A stretch of 19,100 nt of DNA, taken from positions 1-19,100 of the forward strand of contig DASZMN010000082.1 of NCBI GenBank assembly GCA_035551835.1, given 5' to 3'. The notes under the pieces were generated by a model. The model was not told the origin of the DNA, searched no databases, and saw nothing but the letters and a program-made list of their open reading frames with translations. The stretch comes from Bog-473 sp035551835 (GTDB lineage: Bacteria > Actinomycetota > Acidimicrobiia > Acidimicrobiales > RAAP-2). A program made the position numbers and the translations under genes. Below are positions 8,311-15,457 of the stretch, one piece after another. Every line of letters starts with the position of its first letter. Position 1 is the first letter of the stretch.

Positions 8311-9852
8311 TCATGTGGTCCCTTCGGGCGGGCTGCCGGTTCGGAGGTCGCGCTTGAGCACCTTGCCCGAAGGGTTGCGCGGCAACGCCGCCAGAAACGT
8401 GACGTCCTTGGGCACCTTGAACTTGGCCAGCAGACCGGCGCAGTGCGCGAGCAGCTCCTCCGGGGTGGCCGACTCGCCCGCGCGCAACACGACGAACGCC
8501 ACTGGGACCTCGCCCCACCGCTCGTCCGGTCGTCCGACCACCGCGGCTTCGAGCACCGCCTCATGCTCGTAGAGCACACGCTCGACCTCGGAACTGGCGA
8601 TGTTCTCTCCGCCCGACACGATCATGTCCTTGAGACGGTCGACGATGAAGAGGTAGCCGTCTTCGTCGAGCACCCCGATGTCACCGGTGTGGAACCAGCC
8701 CCCGGCAAACGCCCGGGCCGTCGCGTCGTCGTCCCGCCAGTACCCCCTGAAGATCTTCGGGCCCCGCATCACGATCTCGCCCCTTTCGCCCGGGCGGACG
8801 GGTTGACCTTGGTCGTCCCACACCTGGAGCTCGAGATGGACGCACGGCCGGCCCACGCTGCCCAGCTTCTTCACGATGTTGTCGCGATCGAGAAAGGTGT
8901 CGCCGGACACCGTTTCGGTGAGGCCGTACGCGTCGGCGAACCAGGCCGACGGGAAGACGCGCCCGATCCGCTCGATCAACGGGATCGGCATCTTCTCGCC
9001 GCCGTTGATGATGACGCGGACCGACGACAGATCACGTTGCTCGACGTCGGCCAGCGCCATGATCGCATTCACCATGGCCGGCGCGAGCCACACAGCGGTC
9101 ACCTTCGACCGCTCGAGCTCGTCGACGACGGCAGCGGCGTCGAACGACCGATGGATGATCGTCGTCGCGCCGGCCGCGATCAGCGTCGTTGTCGTGAGGT
9201 CGAGCGCGCCGACGTGGTAGAGCGGCCCGCACGCCAGCCCCAGATCGGTGACGTTGAAGCCGAACTCGACGAGGTGCGCGAGGTTCTTCCAGGCCAAGTT
9301 CGCATGCGTGATCATGACCCCCTTTGGTCGACCCGTGGTGCCCGACGTGTACATGAGCCGGTGCACGTCGTCGGCGTCGGTGGGGGCCCGATAGACCGCC
9401 GGCGCGCCCGCCCTGAGGTCGCCGAGCGTCGACCAGCCGGTCGGGGCATCGGGCGCCATGCACGCTCTCACGAGGGTGGGTTCGAGCCCGACGGTCGCCT
9501 CACTGGCCAGGTTCAGGAGCACCTCGTCGCACACGAGCGCTCGGGCTCCCGAATGCTCGAGGATGTAGCGAACCTCGGCCGCCGCGAGCCTCCAGTTGAT
9601 CGGCATGGCAATGGCGCCGAGGTAGTTTGCGGCGAAGACGGTCTCGAGGAACTCAGGACAGTTGTAGGACACGAGCGCGACGACCTGTCCCGGTCCAACC
9701 CCCCTCTCGTGCAGCCCGGCGGCCAACGCCACGGCGCGGGTTGCCATCTCTCCGTATGTGGTCGCCTCCCCCTCGAACACCGTGATGGCTCGGTCGGGCG
9801 ACCGCTCCGCGTGGTGGGCCAGCACGCCGAACCAGTTGACGTCCGCTCTCAT
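8311..9852 (-). CDS. Acyl-CoA synthetase (AMP-forming)
   Basis: This is a second ANL-superfamily CoA ligase, 513 residues. Motifs are Tyr168 leading into TSGTTGRPKG (169-178), a YGLTE adenine-binding block, a TGDIGVLDEDGYLFIVDRLKD hinge region followed by SGGENIASSEVE, and the catalytic A10 lysine Lys497 in NPSGKVLK. The hinge wording is that of general fatty-acid/carnitine-type ligases and differs from the FadD3-like enzyme at 1631-3223, so the two probably activate different acids. The ATG at 9852 is fixed by a strong GGGGGAGG site about 5 nt upstream; the extension to 9927 is Arg-rich and rejected. It is divergent from the TetR gene with an inverted repeat between them, so it is a likely TetR target. 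Confidence 0.95.
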   Translation of the reverse strand: MRADVNWFGVLAHHAERSPDRAITVFEGEATTYGEMATRAVALAAGLHERGVGPGQVVALVSYNCPEFLETVFAANYLGAIAMPINWRLAAAEVRYILEHSGARALVCDEVLLNLASEATVGLEPTLVRACMAPDAPTGWSTLGDLRAGAPAVYRAPTDADDVHRLMYTSGTTGRPKGVMITHANLAWKNLAHLVEFGFNVTDLGLACGPLYHVGALDLTTTTLIAAGATTIIHRSFDAAAVVDELERSKVTAVWLAPAMVNAIMALADVEQRDLSSVRVIINGGEKMPIPLIERIGRVFPSAWFADAYGLTETVSGDTFLDRDNIVKKLGSVGRPCVHLELQVWDDQGQPVRPGERGEIVMRGPKIFRGYWRDDDATARAFAGGWFHTGDIGVLDEDGYLFIVDRLKDMIVSGGENIASSEVERVLYEHEAVLEAAVVGRPDERWGEVPVAFVVLRAGESATPEELLAHCAGLLAKFKVPKDVTFLAALPRNPSGKVLKRDLRTGSPPEGTT

Positions 9853-9895
9853 GCTCACCTCCCCCTTGCCGTCTCGCCGCCGATTCCGTCGTCGC

Positions 9896-9917
9896 GCTCG
9901 GGACCGGTACCCCGAGC
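9896..9917. promoter_or_regulatory. Candidate TetR operator (site D), inverted repeat
   Basis: A perfect 7-bp inverted repeat, GCTCGGG/CCCGAGC, flanks an 8-bp spacer ACCGGTAC between the divergent CoA ligase and TetR genes. The embedded core GACCGGTAC also occurs in site B at 14643-14651. A divergent-promoter position next to a TetR gene is the classic place for an autoregulatory operator. It matches the other three sites only loosely outside the core, so membership in the same operator family is inference. Confidence 0.5.
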
Positions 9918-9948
9918 ACGGCACCAATCCCCGATAGCGTCATCCTCC

Positions 9949-10575
9949 GTGAACGCGCAGGCAAACGAAGATTCTCGGCGTAGCCCGAAGTGGGAGTCGC
10001 GACGCCAGGCCATCGTCGACACCTCAGCGCACCTCTTCGCTCGGCAGGGCTATCACAACACCGGGATCATGGAACTCTGTACGGCCAATGTCCTCGGCAA
10101 GGGCGCGCTCTACCACTACATCGGCTCCAAAGAAGAGTTGCTCGCGGCGATCCACGACCGCGTCATGGACGAGGTCATGCTGGGCGCCGACCGGGTCGCC
10201 GAGACCGGCGGGACACCGTCGCAGCAGCTGGCCCAACTCGGAAAAGAGCTGCTCGACGTCATCCACCGTTACCCGGACCACGTCTGGGTCTTCCTGCATG
10301 AATTCCCGGCGCTGACCGGCCCCAGAGCCGAGAGGTTTCGGCGGCGCCGGGGTGAGTACGAACGTCGGGTCGAAGCCGTCCTGCGCGCCGGCGTCGAGTC
10401 CGGCGAGTTCCGTGACATCGAGCCGTGGCTGACGGCGAGGGCGTGGCTTGGCATGCACAACTACACCTACCTGTGGCTCAAGCCCGGCGGCCGGCTCGCG
10501 GCCGGCTCGGTGGCCAAACCGTTCGCCGAAATCTTCATGCGGGGCATCACCAAGACCGGCGGCCCGGTTCAATAG
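9949..10575 (+). CDS. TetR family transcriptional regulator
   Basis: This 208-residue TetR-type regulator has the N-terminal helix-turn-helix at about residues 20-65: RQAIVDTSAHLFARQGYHNT, then GIMELCTANVLGKGALYHYIGSKEELL. The YHYIGSKEEL end of the DNA-binding domain is diagnostic. The rest is the helical ligand-binding and dimer domain with a Trp/Tyr-rich end (MHNYTYLWLKPGG). Ligands of TetR proteins in such clusters are commonly acyl-CoAs or pathway intermediates. The GTG at 9949 is chosen because homology begins about 15 residues later. No ribosome-binding site is visible, but TAGCGT at 9935-9940 ends 8 nt before it, so a leaderless mRNA is plausible. The open frame continues far upstream, but that stretch is antisense to the ligase and not coding. 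It is the likely local repressor of the cluster. Confidence 0.93.
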   Translation: MNAQANEDSRRSPKWESRRQAIVDTSAHLFARQGYHNTGIMELCTANVLGKGALYHYIGSKEELLAAIHDRVMDEVMLGADRVAETGGTPSQQLAQLGKELLDVIHRYPDHVWVFLHEFPALTGPRAERFRRRRGEYERRVEAVLRAGVESGEFRDIEPWLTARAWLGMHNYTYLWLKPGGRLAAGSVAKPFAEIFMRGITKTGGPVQ

Positions 10576-10582
10576 CGGGGAG

Positions 10583-11338
10583 TCACGGCGCCGAGTAGCC
10601 GCCGTCGACCACCAGAGCAGCGCCCGTGGTCCACCGCGACTCGGCACTCGCCAGATACGAGTACGCGCCGGCCAGGTCCTCGGCCGAGCCAAGCCCGAGC
10701 GGGTGGCGCGCCGCGATGTCGTCAAGAGCCTCCTCGGGAAGATCGGCGTGGATCCCCGAGCGGAATGTTCCGGGGCATACGCAGTTGACCCGAATTCCGT
10801 CTCGGGCGTATTCGACTGCGGCGACCTTCGCCAGTTGGATAACGGCCGCCTTGGTGGCGCAGTAGGGCGCCGAATGCGACCACGCCGTCAACCCCGCGAT
10901 CGACGCGGTGAGGATGATCGAGCCGGATTTTTGTGCTCGCATAGTGGGCACCGCCGCCTTGATGCCGTTGACGGCGCCCAACACGTTGACGCGGAAGGCC
11001 CGTTCCCAATCTTGCGTCGAGAGGTTGTGAATGCGACCGTTCGGCGACAGGATGCCGGCGTTGCTGATGAACACGTCGAGCCGGCCGAACCGCTCGACGG
11101 CCAGCTGGGCGACCGCATCGACTTGGTCGGCCTCGCTGACGTCGGCCATGATCGTGGCCGTCGGGCTCTCGGTCCCGGCGAGGGCGGCGACGGCGACAGA
11201 CAACGAATCCTCCGCGACGTCGCTCAGCACCAGCGCCGTGTCCGGCTCGGCGGCCAAACGCCGCGCCAGCGCCGTGCCGAGTGCACCGCCCGCGCCGGTG
11301 ATCGCGACGACCCGGCGGGTGCTCGCGTCCATCGTCAT
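10583..11338 (-). CDS. Short-chain dehydrogenase/reductase (SDR)
   Basis: This classical SDR has 251 residues. The cofactor loop VAITGAGGALGTALARRLA is at about residues 11-29, NAG follows in FISNAGILSPNG, and the catalytic pair is Tyr159 and Lys163 in APYCATKAAV. The C-terminal VVDGGY is typical. It interconverts an alcohol and a ketone, perhaps a 3-hydroxyacyl-CoA or ring hydroxyl. The ATG at 11338 has only AGG directly before it, too close to work well. The start overlaps in ATGA the stop of a small upstream ORF (11335-11418) that has its own ribosome-binding site, so translation may be coupled. A second in-frame ATG lies at 11332. The gene ends convergently 7 bp from the TetR gene. Confidence 0.94.
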   Translation of the reverse strand: MTMDASTRRVVAITGAGGALGTALARRLAAEPDTALVLSDVAEDSLSVAVAALAGTESPTATIMADVSEADQVDAVAQLAVERFGRLDVFISNAGILSPNGRIHNLSTQDWERAFRVNVLGAVNGIKAAVPTMRAQKSGSIILTASIAGLTAWSHSAPYCATKAAVIQLAKVAAVEYARDGIRVNCVCPGTFRSGIHADLPEEALDDIAARHPLGLGSAEDLAGAYSYLASAESRWTTGAALVVDGGYSAP

Positions 11339-11418
11339 ACCTGGAAGTTCCCAACCATCCCGCCCTCGCGTGGACCCGCAATTAGATAGGACTCGGGGAT
11401 CTCGGTTCGACTGGGCAT
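11335..11418 (-). CDS. Candidate 27-residue small ORF coupled to the SDR gene
   Basis: A short ORF of 28 codons including the stop begins MPSRTEIPESYLIAG and ends MVGNFQV. Evidence for translation is positional. GGAGG lies 3 nt before its ATG. A TANNNT -10 box (TACTGT, 11448 to 11443 on the minus strand) would give a leader of about 18 nt. Its TGA overlaps the SDR ATG as ATGA, and the SDR has no good ribosome-binding site of its own. Codon third positions are clearly less GC-biased than in neighbouring genes, which argues for a poorly conserved or non-functional peptide. I recognise no family. It may act only as a coupling leader, or be a small protein of the pathway. Confidence 0.45.
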   Translation of the reverse strand: MPSRTEIPESYLIAGPREGGMVGNFQV

Positions 11419-11428
11419 GAGCCTCCGC

Positions 11429-11446
11429 TTGTACCGGTCAGTACAG
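11429..11446. promoter_or_regulatory. Candidate operator (site A) in SDR/E1 divergent promoter
   Basis: TTGTACCGGTCAGTACAG centres on ACC|GGT. Its first 14 bases (11429-11442) are identical to the reverse complement of site B (14640-14653). It also holds a TGTAC-N6-GTACA inverted repeat. It abuts or overlaps the -10 boxes of both strands (TACAGT 11442-11447 plus, TACTGT 11448-11443 minus), so a bound repressor would block both genes. Confidence 0.65.
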
Positions 11447-11448
11447 TA
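11442..11448. promoter_or_regulatory. Overlapping divergent -10 boxes
   Basis: The heptamer TACAGTA reads as TACAGT on the plus strand (11442-11447) and as TACTGT on the minus strand (11448-11443). Both fit TANNNT. The plus box ends 7 nt before GTG 11455, so E1 would be leaderless. The minus box would start a message with a short leader carrying GGAGG before the small ORF. Good -35 boxes are not evident. This is inferred from sequence only. Confidence 0.45.
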
Positions 11449-11454
11449 CACGTG

Positions 11455-13443
11455 GTGACGGACGCCGACGTAGCTTGCGCGATGCCTTCGCGGGCCGACC
11501 TGTTGGAGATGCAGCGTCGCATGATGCTGATTCGCGGCTTCGAAGAGCGGGTCGCCGACCTCTACCGCGACGGGCTCGTTCCCGGTTTCGTCCACCTGTC
11601 GATCGGACAGGAGGCCTCGGCCGTCGGTGCCTGTTGGCCGCTTCGTCCCGACGACGTGATCACCTCCACCCATCGCGGCCACGGACACTGCCTGGCCAAG
11701 GGACTGGACGCGCTCGGGATGTTCGCGGAGCTCATGGGCCGCGTCGAGGGCACCAACCGGGGCCGAGGCGGCTCGATGCACATCGCCGACCCGAAGCTGG
11801 GGATCTTTGGTGCCAACGGCATCGTGGCGGCAGGGTTGCCGATTGCCGTCGGTGCCGCAGCCGCGGCACAGATCCGCAGGAATGACGGCGTGGCGGTGGC
11901 CTTCTTCGGTGACGGGGCGGCGGCGCAAGGTGCGTTCCACGAGGCGCTCAACCTGGCGGCCGTCTGGCGGTTGCCGGCGGTCTTCTTTTGCGAGAACAAC
12001 GGCTATTCGGAGTTCTCCCCCGCCGAGAGCCAGCACGCCGCGACGCTCGAGCGCCGGGCGGCCGGCTACGCGATGCCGTACCAATCGGTGGACGGCAACG
12101 ACGTCGTCGCCACGGCCGCCGTCATGCGCGACGCCGTCGACGGCGTGCGGACGGGAACCGGTCCCGTGGTGGTCGAGGCGTGGACGTACCGCTGGCACGG
12201 TCACTACGAAGGCGACCCCCAGCGCTACCGAACACCCGAGGAGTTGCGTGAGTGGCAAGCCCGTGACCCCTTGCTCCTGCACCGCCGGCGGCTGATCGAT
12301 GCCGGCATCGCCGAGGCAGAGGTCGAGGCGCTCGAGTCAGGGGTGGCGCGTGAGCTCGACGAGGCCCTCGAACGAGCCCGGACGCTCGATGCGCCGTCGC
12401 CCACCGCGCTCTTCGACTTCGTCGTCCGGAAACGGCCCCCGATCCCCGAGCCACCCGCCCCGGACGGCTCGACCGAGTACCGCACGATGGACGCCGTGCG
12501 CGCCGCGCTCGAGACCGAGCTGGCGGCGGACGAGCGCGTCTTCGTCGCCGGCGTCGACGTGGGCGCAGGCGGCAATGTGTTCGGCCTCACGCGGGGCCTG
12601 CGCGAGCGCTTCGGGGACCGTGTGCGCGATACGCCGATTTCCGAGGCGGCGATCGTGGGGCTCGGCGTAGGGGCGGCCATGGCGGGTATGCGCCCCGTGG
12701 TCGAGGTCATGTACCTCGACTTCCTCGGCGTCTGCCTGGACCAACTCCTGAATCAGGCGGCCAAGCTGCCCTTCATGACAGGTGGGTCGGCCGCCATGGC
12801 CCTGACCGTGCGCACGCAATTCGGCGCGGGTCGTTCCTCGGGGAGCCAGCACTCGCAGAGCCTCGAGGTACTCCTGGCCCACATCCCAGGGCTGACCGTC
12901 GTCATGCCCTCGACGCCCGCGGACACGTACGGCCTGTTGCGGGCCGCGATCCAGGATCCGAACCCAGTCGTCTTCATCGAAAACCGGCTGCTGTACGGGA
13001 TGAAGGGCCCGATGCCGCCCGACGATCACCTGCTCCCGCTCGGACGGTCGATCGTCGTCCGGCCGGGATCCGACGTCACCGTCGTCTCGGTGTCCCGCAT
13101 GGTGCACGAGGCCCTCGCGGCCGCCGATGAACTGGCGGGCGAGGGCATCTCCGTAGAGGTGATCGACCTGCGCACAGTTGCTCCCCTCGACCTGGCCCCG
13201 GTCCTCGATTCGCTGCACAAGACGAGCCGGATCCTGATCGCCCACGAGGCCGTCGTTCCGTTCGGCATCGGCGCGGAGATTGCGGCCCGGGTCGCCCGGG
13301 AGGGCTTCTGGGATCTCGATGCGCCGGTCGAACGCATCGGCGCGGCCGCCACGCCGCCCCCGTACGCGCCCGAGCTCGAGCGGGCGTGGCTCCCCGGTCG
13401 CTCGGCGATCGCGGACGCCGTGCGCCGGCTCTCGGCCGTCTGA
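11455..13443 (+). CDS. Fused 2-oxoacid dehydrogenase E1 (alpha+beta), thiamine diphosphate enzyme
   Basis: A single 662-residue chain carries both E1 halves of a pyruvate, branched-chain or acetoin-type dehydrogenase. The alpha part (about 10-325) shows HLSIGQEASAVG, HRGHGHCLAKG, and the ThDP/Mg motif from Gly152-Asp153-Gly154 to Asn181-Asn182. After a Pro-rich linker (about 326-340) the beta part (341-662) shows ISEAAIVGLGVGAAMAG and the conserved His region GSQHSQSLE. It decarboxylates a 2-oxoacid (or cleaves a diketone such as acetoin) and normally hands the acyl group to lipoyl-E2, but no E2 or E3 gene is in the window. Start candidates are GTG 11452, GTG 11455 and ATG 11482. GTG 11455 is chosen because TACAGT ends 7 nt upstream and there is no ribosome-binding site. 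It is divergent from the SDR with site A between. Confidence 0.95.
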   Translation: MTDADVACAMPSRADLLEMQRRMMLIRGFEERVADLYRDGLVPGFVHLSIGQEASAVGACWPLRPDDVITSTHRGHGHCLAKGLDALGMFAELMGRVEGTNRGRGGSMHIADPKLGIFGANGIVAAGLPIAVGAAAAAQIRRNDGVAVAFFGDGAAAQGAFHEALNLAAVWRLPAVFFCENNGYSEFSPAESQHAATLERRAAGYAMPYQSVDGNDVVATAAVMRDAVDGVRTGTGPVVVEAWTYRWHGHYEGDPQRYRTPEELREWQARDPLLLHRRRLIDAGIAEAEVEALESGVARELDEALERARTLDAPSPTALFDFVVRKRPPIPEPPAPDGSTEYRTMDAVRAALETELAADERVFVAGVDVGAGGNVFGLTRGLRERFGDRVRDTPISEAAIVGLGVGAAMAGMRPVVEVMYLDFLGVCLDQLLNQAAKLPFMTGGSAAMALTVRTQFGAGRSSGSQHSQSLEVLLAHIPGLTVVMPSTPADTYGLLRAAIQDPNPVVFIENRLLYGMKGPMPPDDHLLPLGRSIVVRPGSDVTVVSVSRMVHEALAAADELAGEGISVEVIDLRTVAPLDLAPVLDSLHKTSRILIAHEAVVPFGIGAEIAARVAREGFWDLDAPVERIGAAATPPPYAPELERAWLPGRSAIADAVRRLSAV

Positions 13444-13475
13444 CACCCGGGAGACTCGCCGGACGCCGGGCGGCG

Positions 13476-14624
13476 TCAGCAGCCGAGCGCGCGGGCGATC
13501 ACCAGGTGCTGGATCTCGTTCGTGCCCTCGCCGATCTCGAGCACCTTGGCGTCGCAGTAGAACCGGGCGACCGGCGTCTCGAGCATGTAGCCGAGACCGC
13601 CGTGGATCTGCACCGCCTCAGACGCCGCCGACACGGCGAGACGGCTGGCCTTCAACTTCGCCATGGCCGCCTCCTTTTGGAACGGCTGTCCGTGGTCGCG
13701 CAGTGACGCCGCACGGTAGGTGAGCCAGCGCGCCGCCTCGAGCTCGGTGGCGATGTCCGCCAGCTTGAACTGCACGGCCTGGAACTTCGAGATCGGTTGG
13801 CCGAACTGCACACGCTCGCGCGCGTACGCCGTAGCCAGGTCGAGCACGGCCTGGGTCAAGCTCAGGGAGAGCGCAGCAATGGAGATCCGCCCGACCTCGA
13901 GCGTGCGAAGGAACTGCGCCAGTCCCATGGCGGGGTCCCCGACCAGGTGGTCGTCGGGTACCAAGACGTCATCGAAGAAGAGCTCTCGCGTGTCGAGGCC
14001 ACGCCAGCCGATGCCACGCAGCTTGGGGCCCATGGTGAAGCCCGGCGTGTCCTTCTCGACGACGAAGCTGGCGAAGCGCGGTGTGCCGTCGTCGGCCTCG
14101 TTCGTCCGGGCCAGGAGGGTCACGCCGAACGACATGTCGGTCCCGGCGTTCGAGATGAAGGCCTTGCGACCGTTGATCAACCAGCCGCCGTCCTGGCGTT
14201 GCGCCCGCGTCGTGATCCCCCGCGCATCCGAGCCGGCCTCGGGCTCGGTCAGGCCGAACGCCCCGAGCGCCCGCCCCTCGGCCAACGGGCGCAACCAGCG
14301 CTCACGCTGTGCGTCGTTGCCAAACAGGAACAGCGGCAACGAGCCGATGGTCACGTGCGCCTGCCAGGCGGCGGCGACGGACTGGTCGACCAGCCCGAGT
14401 TGTTCCATGGCGGCGACGAAGCCGACCGTGGACATGCCGATGCCGCCCCACGTCTCGGGGATGAGCATCCCGAGCAGACCCAGCTCACCCATCTCGCGCA
14501 GGAGGTCGGTGGGGCATCGCCCCTCGTCCCACGCCTCGGGCGCGCGCCGGGCGATCTCCTTCTGCGCGAAGTCCCGGCACAGCGCGACGAGCTCGCTCTC
14601 GTCTTCGCCCAGCGAGAAGTCCAC
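13476..14624 (-). CDS. Acyl-CoA dehydrogenase
   Basis: This complete acyl-CoA dehydrogenase has 382 residues. The N-terminal helical domain begins MDFSLGEDESELVALCRDFA. FGLTEPEAGSDA and the following Trp/Ile strand form the FAD/substrate sheet, RVQFGQPISKFQAVQFKLADIATELEAAR is the C-terminal domain, and Glu366 in GEGTNEIQ is the expected catalytic base. It oxidises an acyl-CoA to the 2-enoyl-CoA and passes electrons to ETF. The start is GTG 14624. It has no ribosome-binding site, but TAGGAT (14636-14631 on the minus strand) ends 6 nt before it, fitting leaderless transcription. It is divergent from the class II aldolase, with site B in the 47-bp gap. It is a paralogue of the partial gene at the window's left edge. 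The substrate is unknown. Confidence 0.96.
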   Translation of the reverse strand: MDFSLGEDESELVALCRDFAQKEIARRAPEAWDEGRCPTDLLREMGELGLLGMLIPETWGGIGMSTVGFVAAMEQLGLVDQSVAAAWQAHVTIGSLPLFLFGNDAQRERWLRPLAEGRALGAFGLTEPEAGSDARGITTRAQRQDGGWLINGRKAFISNAGTDMSFGVTLLARTNEADDGTPRFASFVVEKDTPGFTMGPKLRGIGWRGLDTRELFFDDVLVPDDHLVGDPAMGLAQFLRTLEVGRISIAALSLSLTQAVLDLATAYARERVQFGQPISKFQAVQFKLADIATELEAARWLTYRAASLRDHGQPFQKEAAMAKLKASRLAVSAASEAVQIHGGLGYMLETPVARFYCDAKVLEIGEGTNEIQHLVIARALGC

Positions 14625-14630
14625 ACACTC

Positions 14631-14636
14631 ATCCTA
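14631..14636 (-). promoter_or_regulatory. -10 box of acyl-CoA dehydrogenase gene, leaderless
   Basis: On the minus strand this reads TAGGAT, a good TANNNT -10 box. Six bases separate it from GTG 14624, so the mRNA would begin at or within a base or two of the start codon. Site B lies directly upstream. Confidence 0.5.
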
Positions 14637-14639
14637 TGG

Positions 14640-14653
14640 ACTGACCGGTACAA
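14640..14653. promoter_or_regulatory. Candidate operator (site B) in dehydrogenase/aldolase promoter
   Basis: ACTGACCGGTACAA is the exact reverse complement of the 14-mer in site A at 11429-11442. The half-site ACTGACC would make a perfect palindrome with GGTCAGT; here the right half is degenerate. It sits between two divergent -10 boxes, TAGGAT (minus, 14636-14631) and TACACT (plus, 14660-14665), and so could control both genes. Confidence 0.65.
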
Positions 14654-14659
14654 CGCTCG

Positions 14660-14665
14660 TACACT
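14660..14665 (+). promoter_or_regulatory. -10 box of class II aldolase gene, leaderless
   Basis: TACACT fits TANNNT and ends 6 nt before GTG 14672. There is no room for a leader with a ribosome-binding site, so leaderless initiation is the natural reading. Confidence 0.5.
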
Positions 14666-14671
14666 GGAGCC

Positions 14672-15439
14672 GTGCCCTCAGACCGCGCCCCTCACGCCAT
14701 CCCCGAGTTCGACAACGTGGACGAGGAGCGGCGTCATCGCAAGCAGCGGCTCGCCGCGGCCTTCCGCCTGTTCGGCAAATTCGGCTTCAGCGAGGGCACG
14801 GCCGGCCACATCACGGCGCGCGACCCGGAGCACACCGACCACTTCTGGGTCAACCCGTTCGGCATGAACTTTCGCCAGATCCAGGTGAAGGACCTCTTGC
14901 TCGTCAACCACGAGGGTGAGGTCGTCGAGGGCAACTGGCCGCTCAACCTCGCGGCGTTCGTGATCCACTCCCAGATCCACGCGGCGCGGCCCGACGTGGT
15001 GTCAGCCGCGCACTCCCACTCCATCTACGGCAAGGCGTGGTCGACGCTCCATCGGCCCCTCGATCCGCTCACGCAGGATGCGTGCGCGTTCTACGAGGAC
15101 CACGCGCTCTTTGACGACTACACCGGCGCCGTGGTCGAGATCGAAGAGGGCAAGCGGATCGCCCACGCGCTGGGCGACAACAAGGCGGCCATCCTGGCCA
15201 ATCACGGCTTGCTCACCGTGGGGCACACCGTGGACGAGGCCGCCTGGTGGTTCATCACGATGGAGCGCACGTGCCAGGCCCAGCTGCTGGCCGAAGCTGC
15301 CGGCACGCCCGTGCTGATCCGTCCCGACGTGGCGCAGACCACCGCGAAGCAGACCGGGGGCCACGGCACCGGGTGGTACCAGTTCCAGCCCCTCTACGAC
15401 CAGATCGTCGTCGAGGAGCCGGACCTGCTCGACGAATAG
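14672..15439 (+). CDS. Class II aldolase/adducin family protein
   Basis: This 255-residue protein has the zinc-dependent class II aldolase (fuculose-phosphate aldolase/adducin) fold. The zinc ligands are His114 and His116 in AAHSHS and His178 in LANHG. The family's catalytic Glu (Glu73 of FucA, in SEWRFH) aligns with His99 in AAFVIHSQIH, so the ordinary retro-aldol acid/base residue is missing. Other chemistry such as decarboxylation, isomerisation or hydration, or a relocated base, should be considered. The GTG at 14672 is supported by a -10 box TACACT ending 6 nt upstream. It is divergent from the acyl-CoA dehydrogenase (site B between) and ends convergently 18 bp from the MFE-2-type SDR. 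The fold is certain; the reaction is open. Confidence 0.93.
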   Translation: MPSDRAPHAIPEFDNVDEERRHRKQRLAAAFRLFGKFGFSEGTAGHITARDPEHTDHFWVNPFGMNFRQIQVKDLLLVNHEGEVVEGNWPLNLAAFVIHSQIHAARPDVVSAAHSHSIYGKAWSTLHRPLDPLTQDACAFYEDHALFDDYTGAVVEIEEGKRIAHALGDNKAAILANHGLLTVGHTVDEAAWWFITMERTCQAQLLAEAAGTPVLIRPDVAQTTAKQTGGHGTGWYQFQPLYDQIVVEEPDLLDE

Positions 15440-15457
15440 TCCGTCCGGGCGGCGTTC

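Noticed and set aside
8305..9948. Long plus-strand open frame continuous with the TetR gene
   Set aside because: It is antisense to the well-supported CoA ligase and has no family features. Only the part from GTG 9949 is TetR.
11419..12282. Upstream continuation of the minus-strand frame holding the small ORF
   Set aside because: It is antisense to the E1 alpha domain. Only the last 28 codons, with their own GGAGG and promoter, are credible.
13444..13475. Possible terminator after the E1 gene
   Set aside because: Repeated CCGG words give only a 4-bp stem with no T-tract, which is not enough in this base composition.
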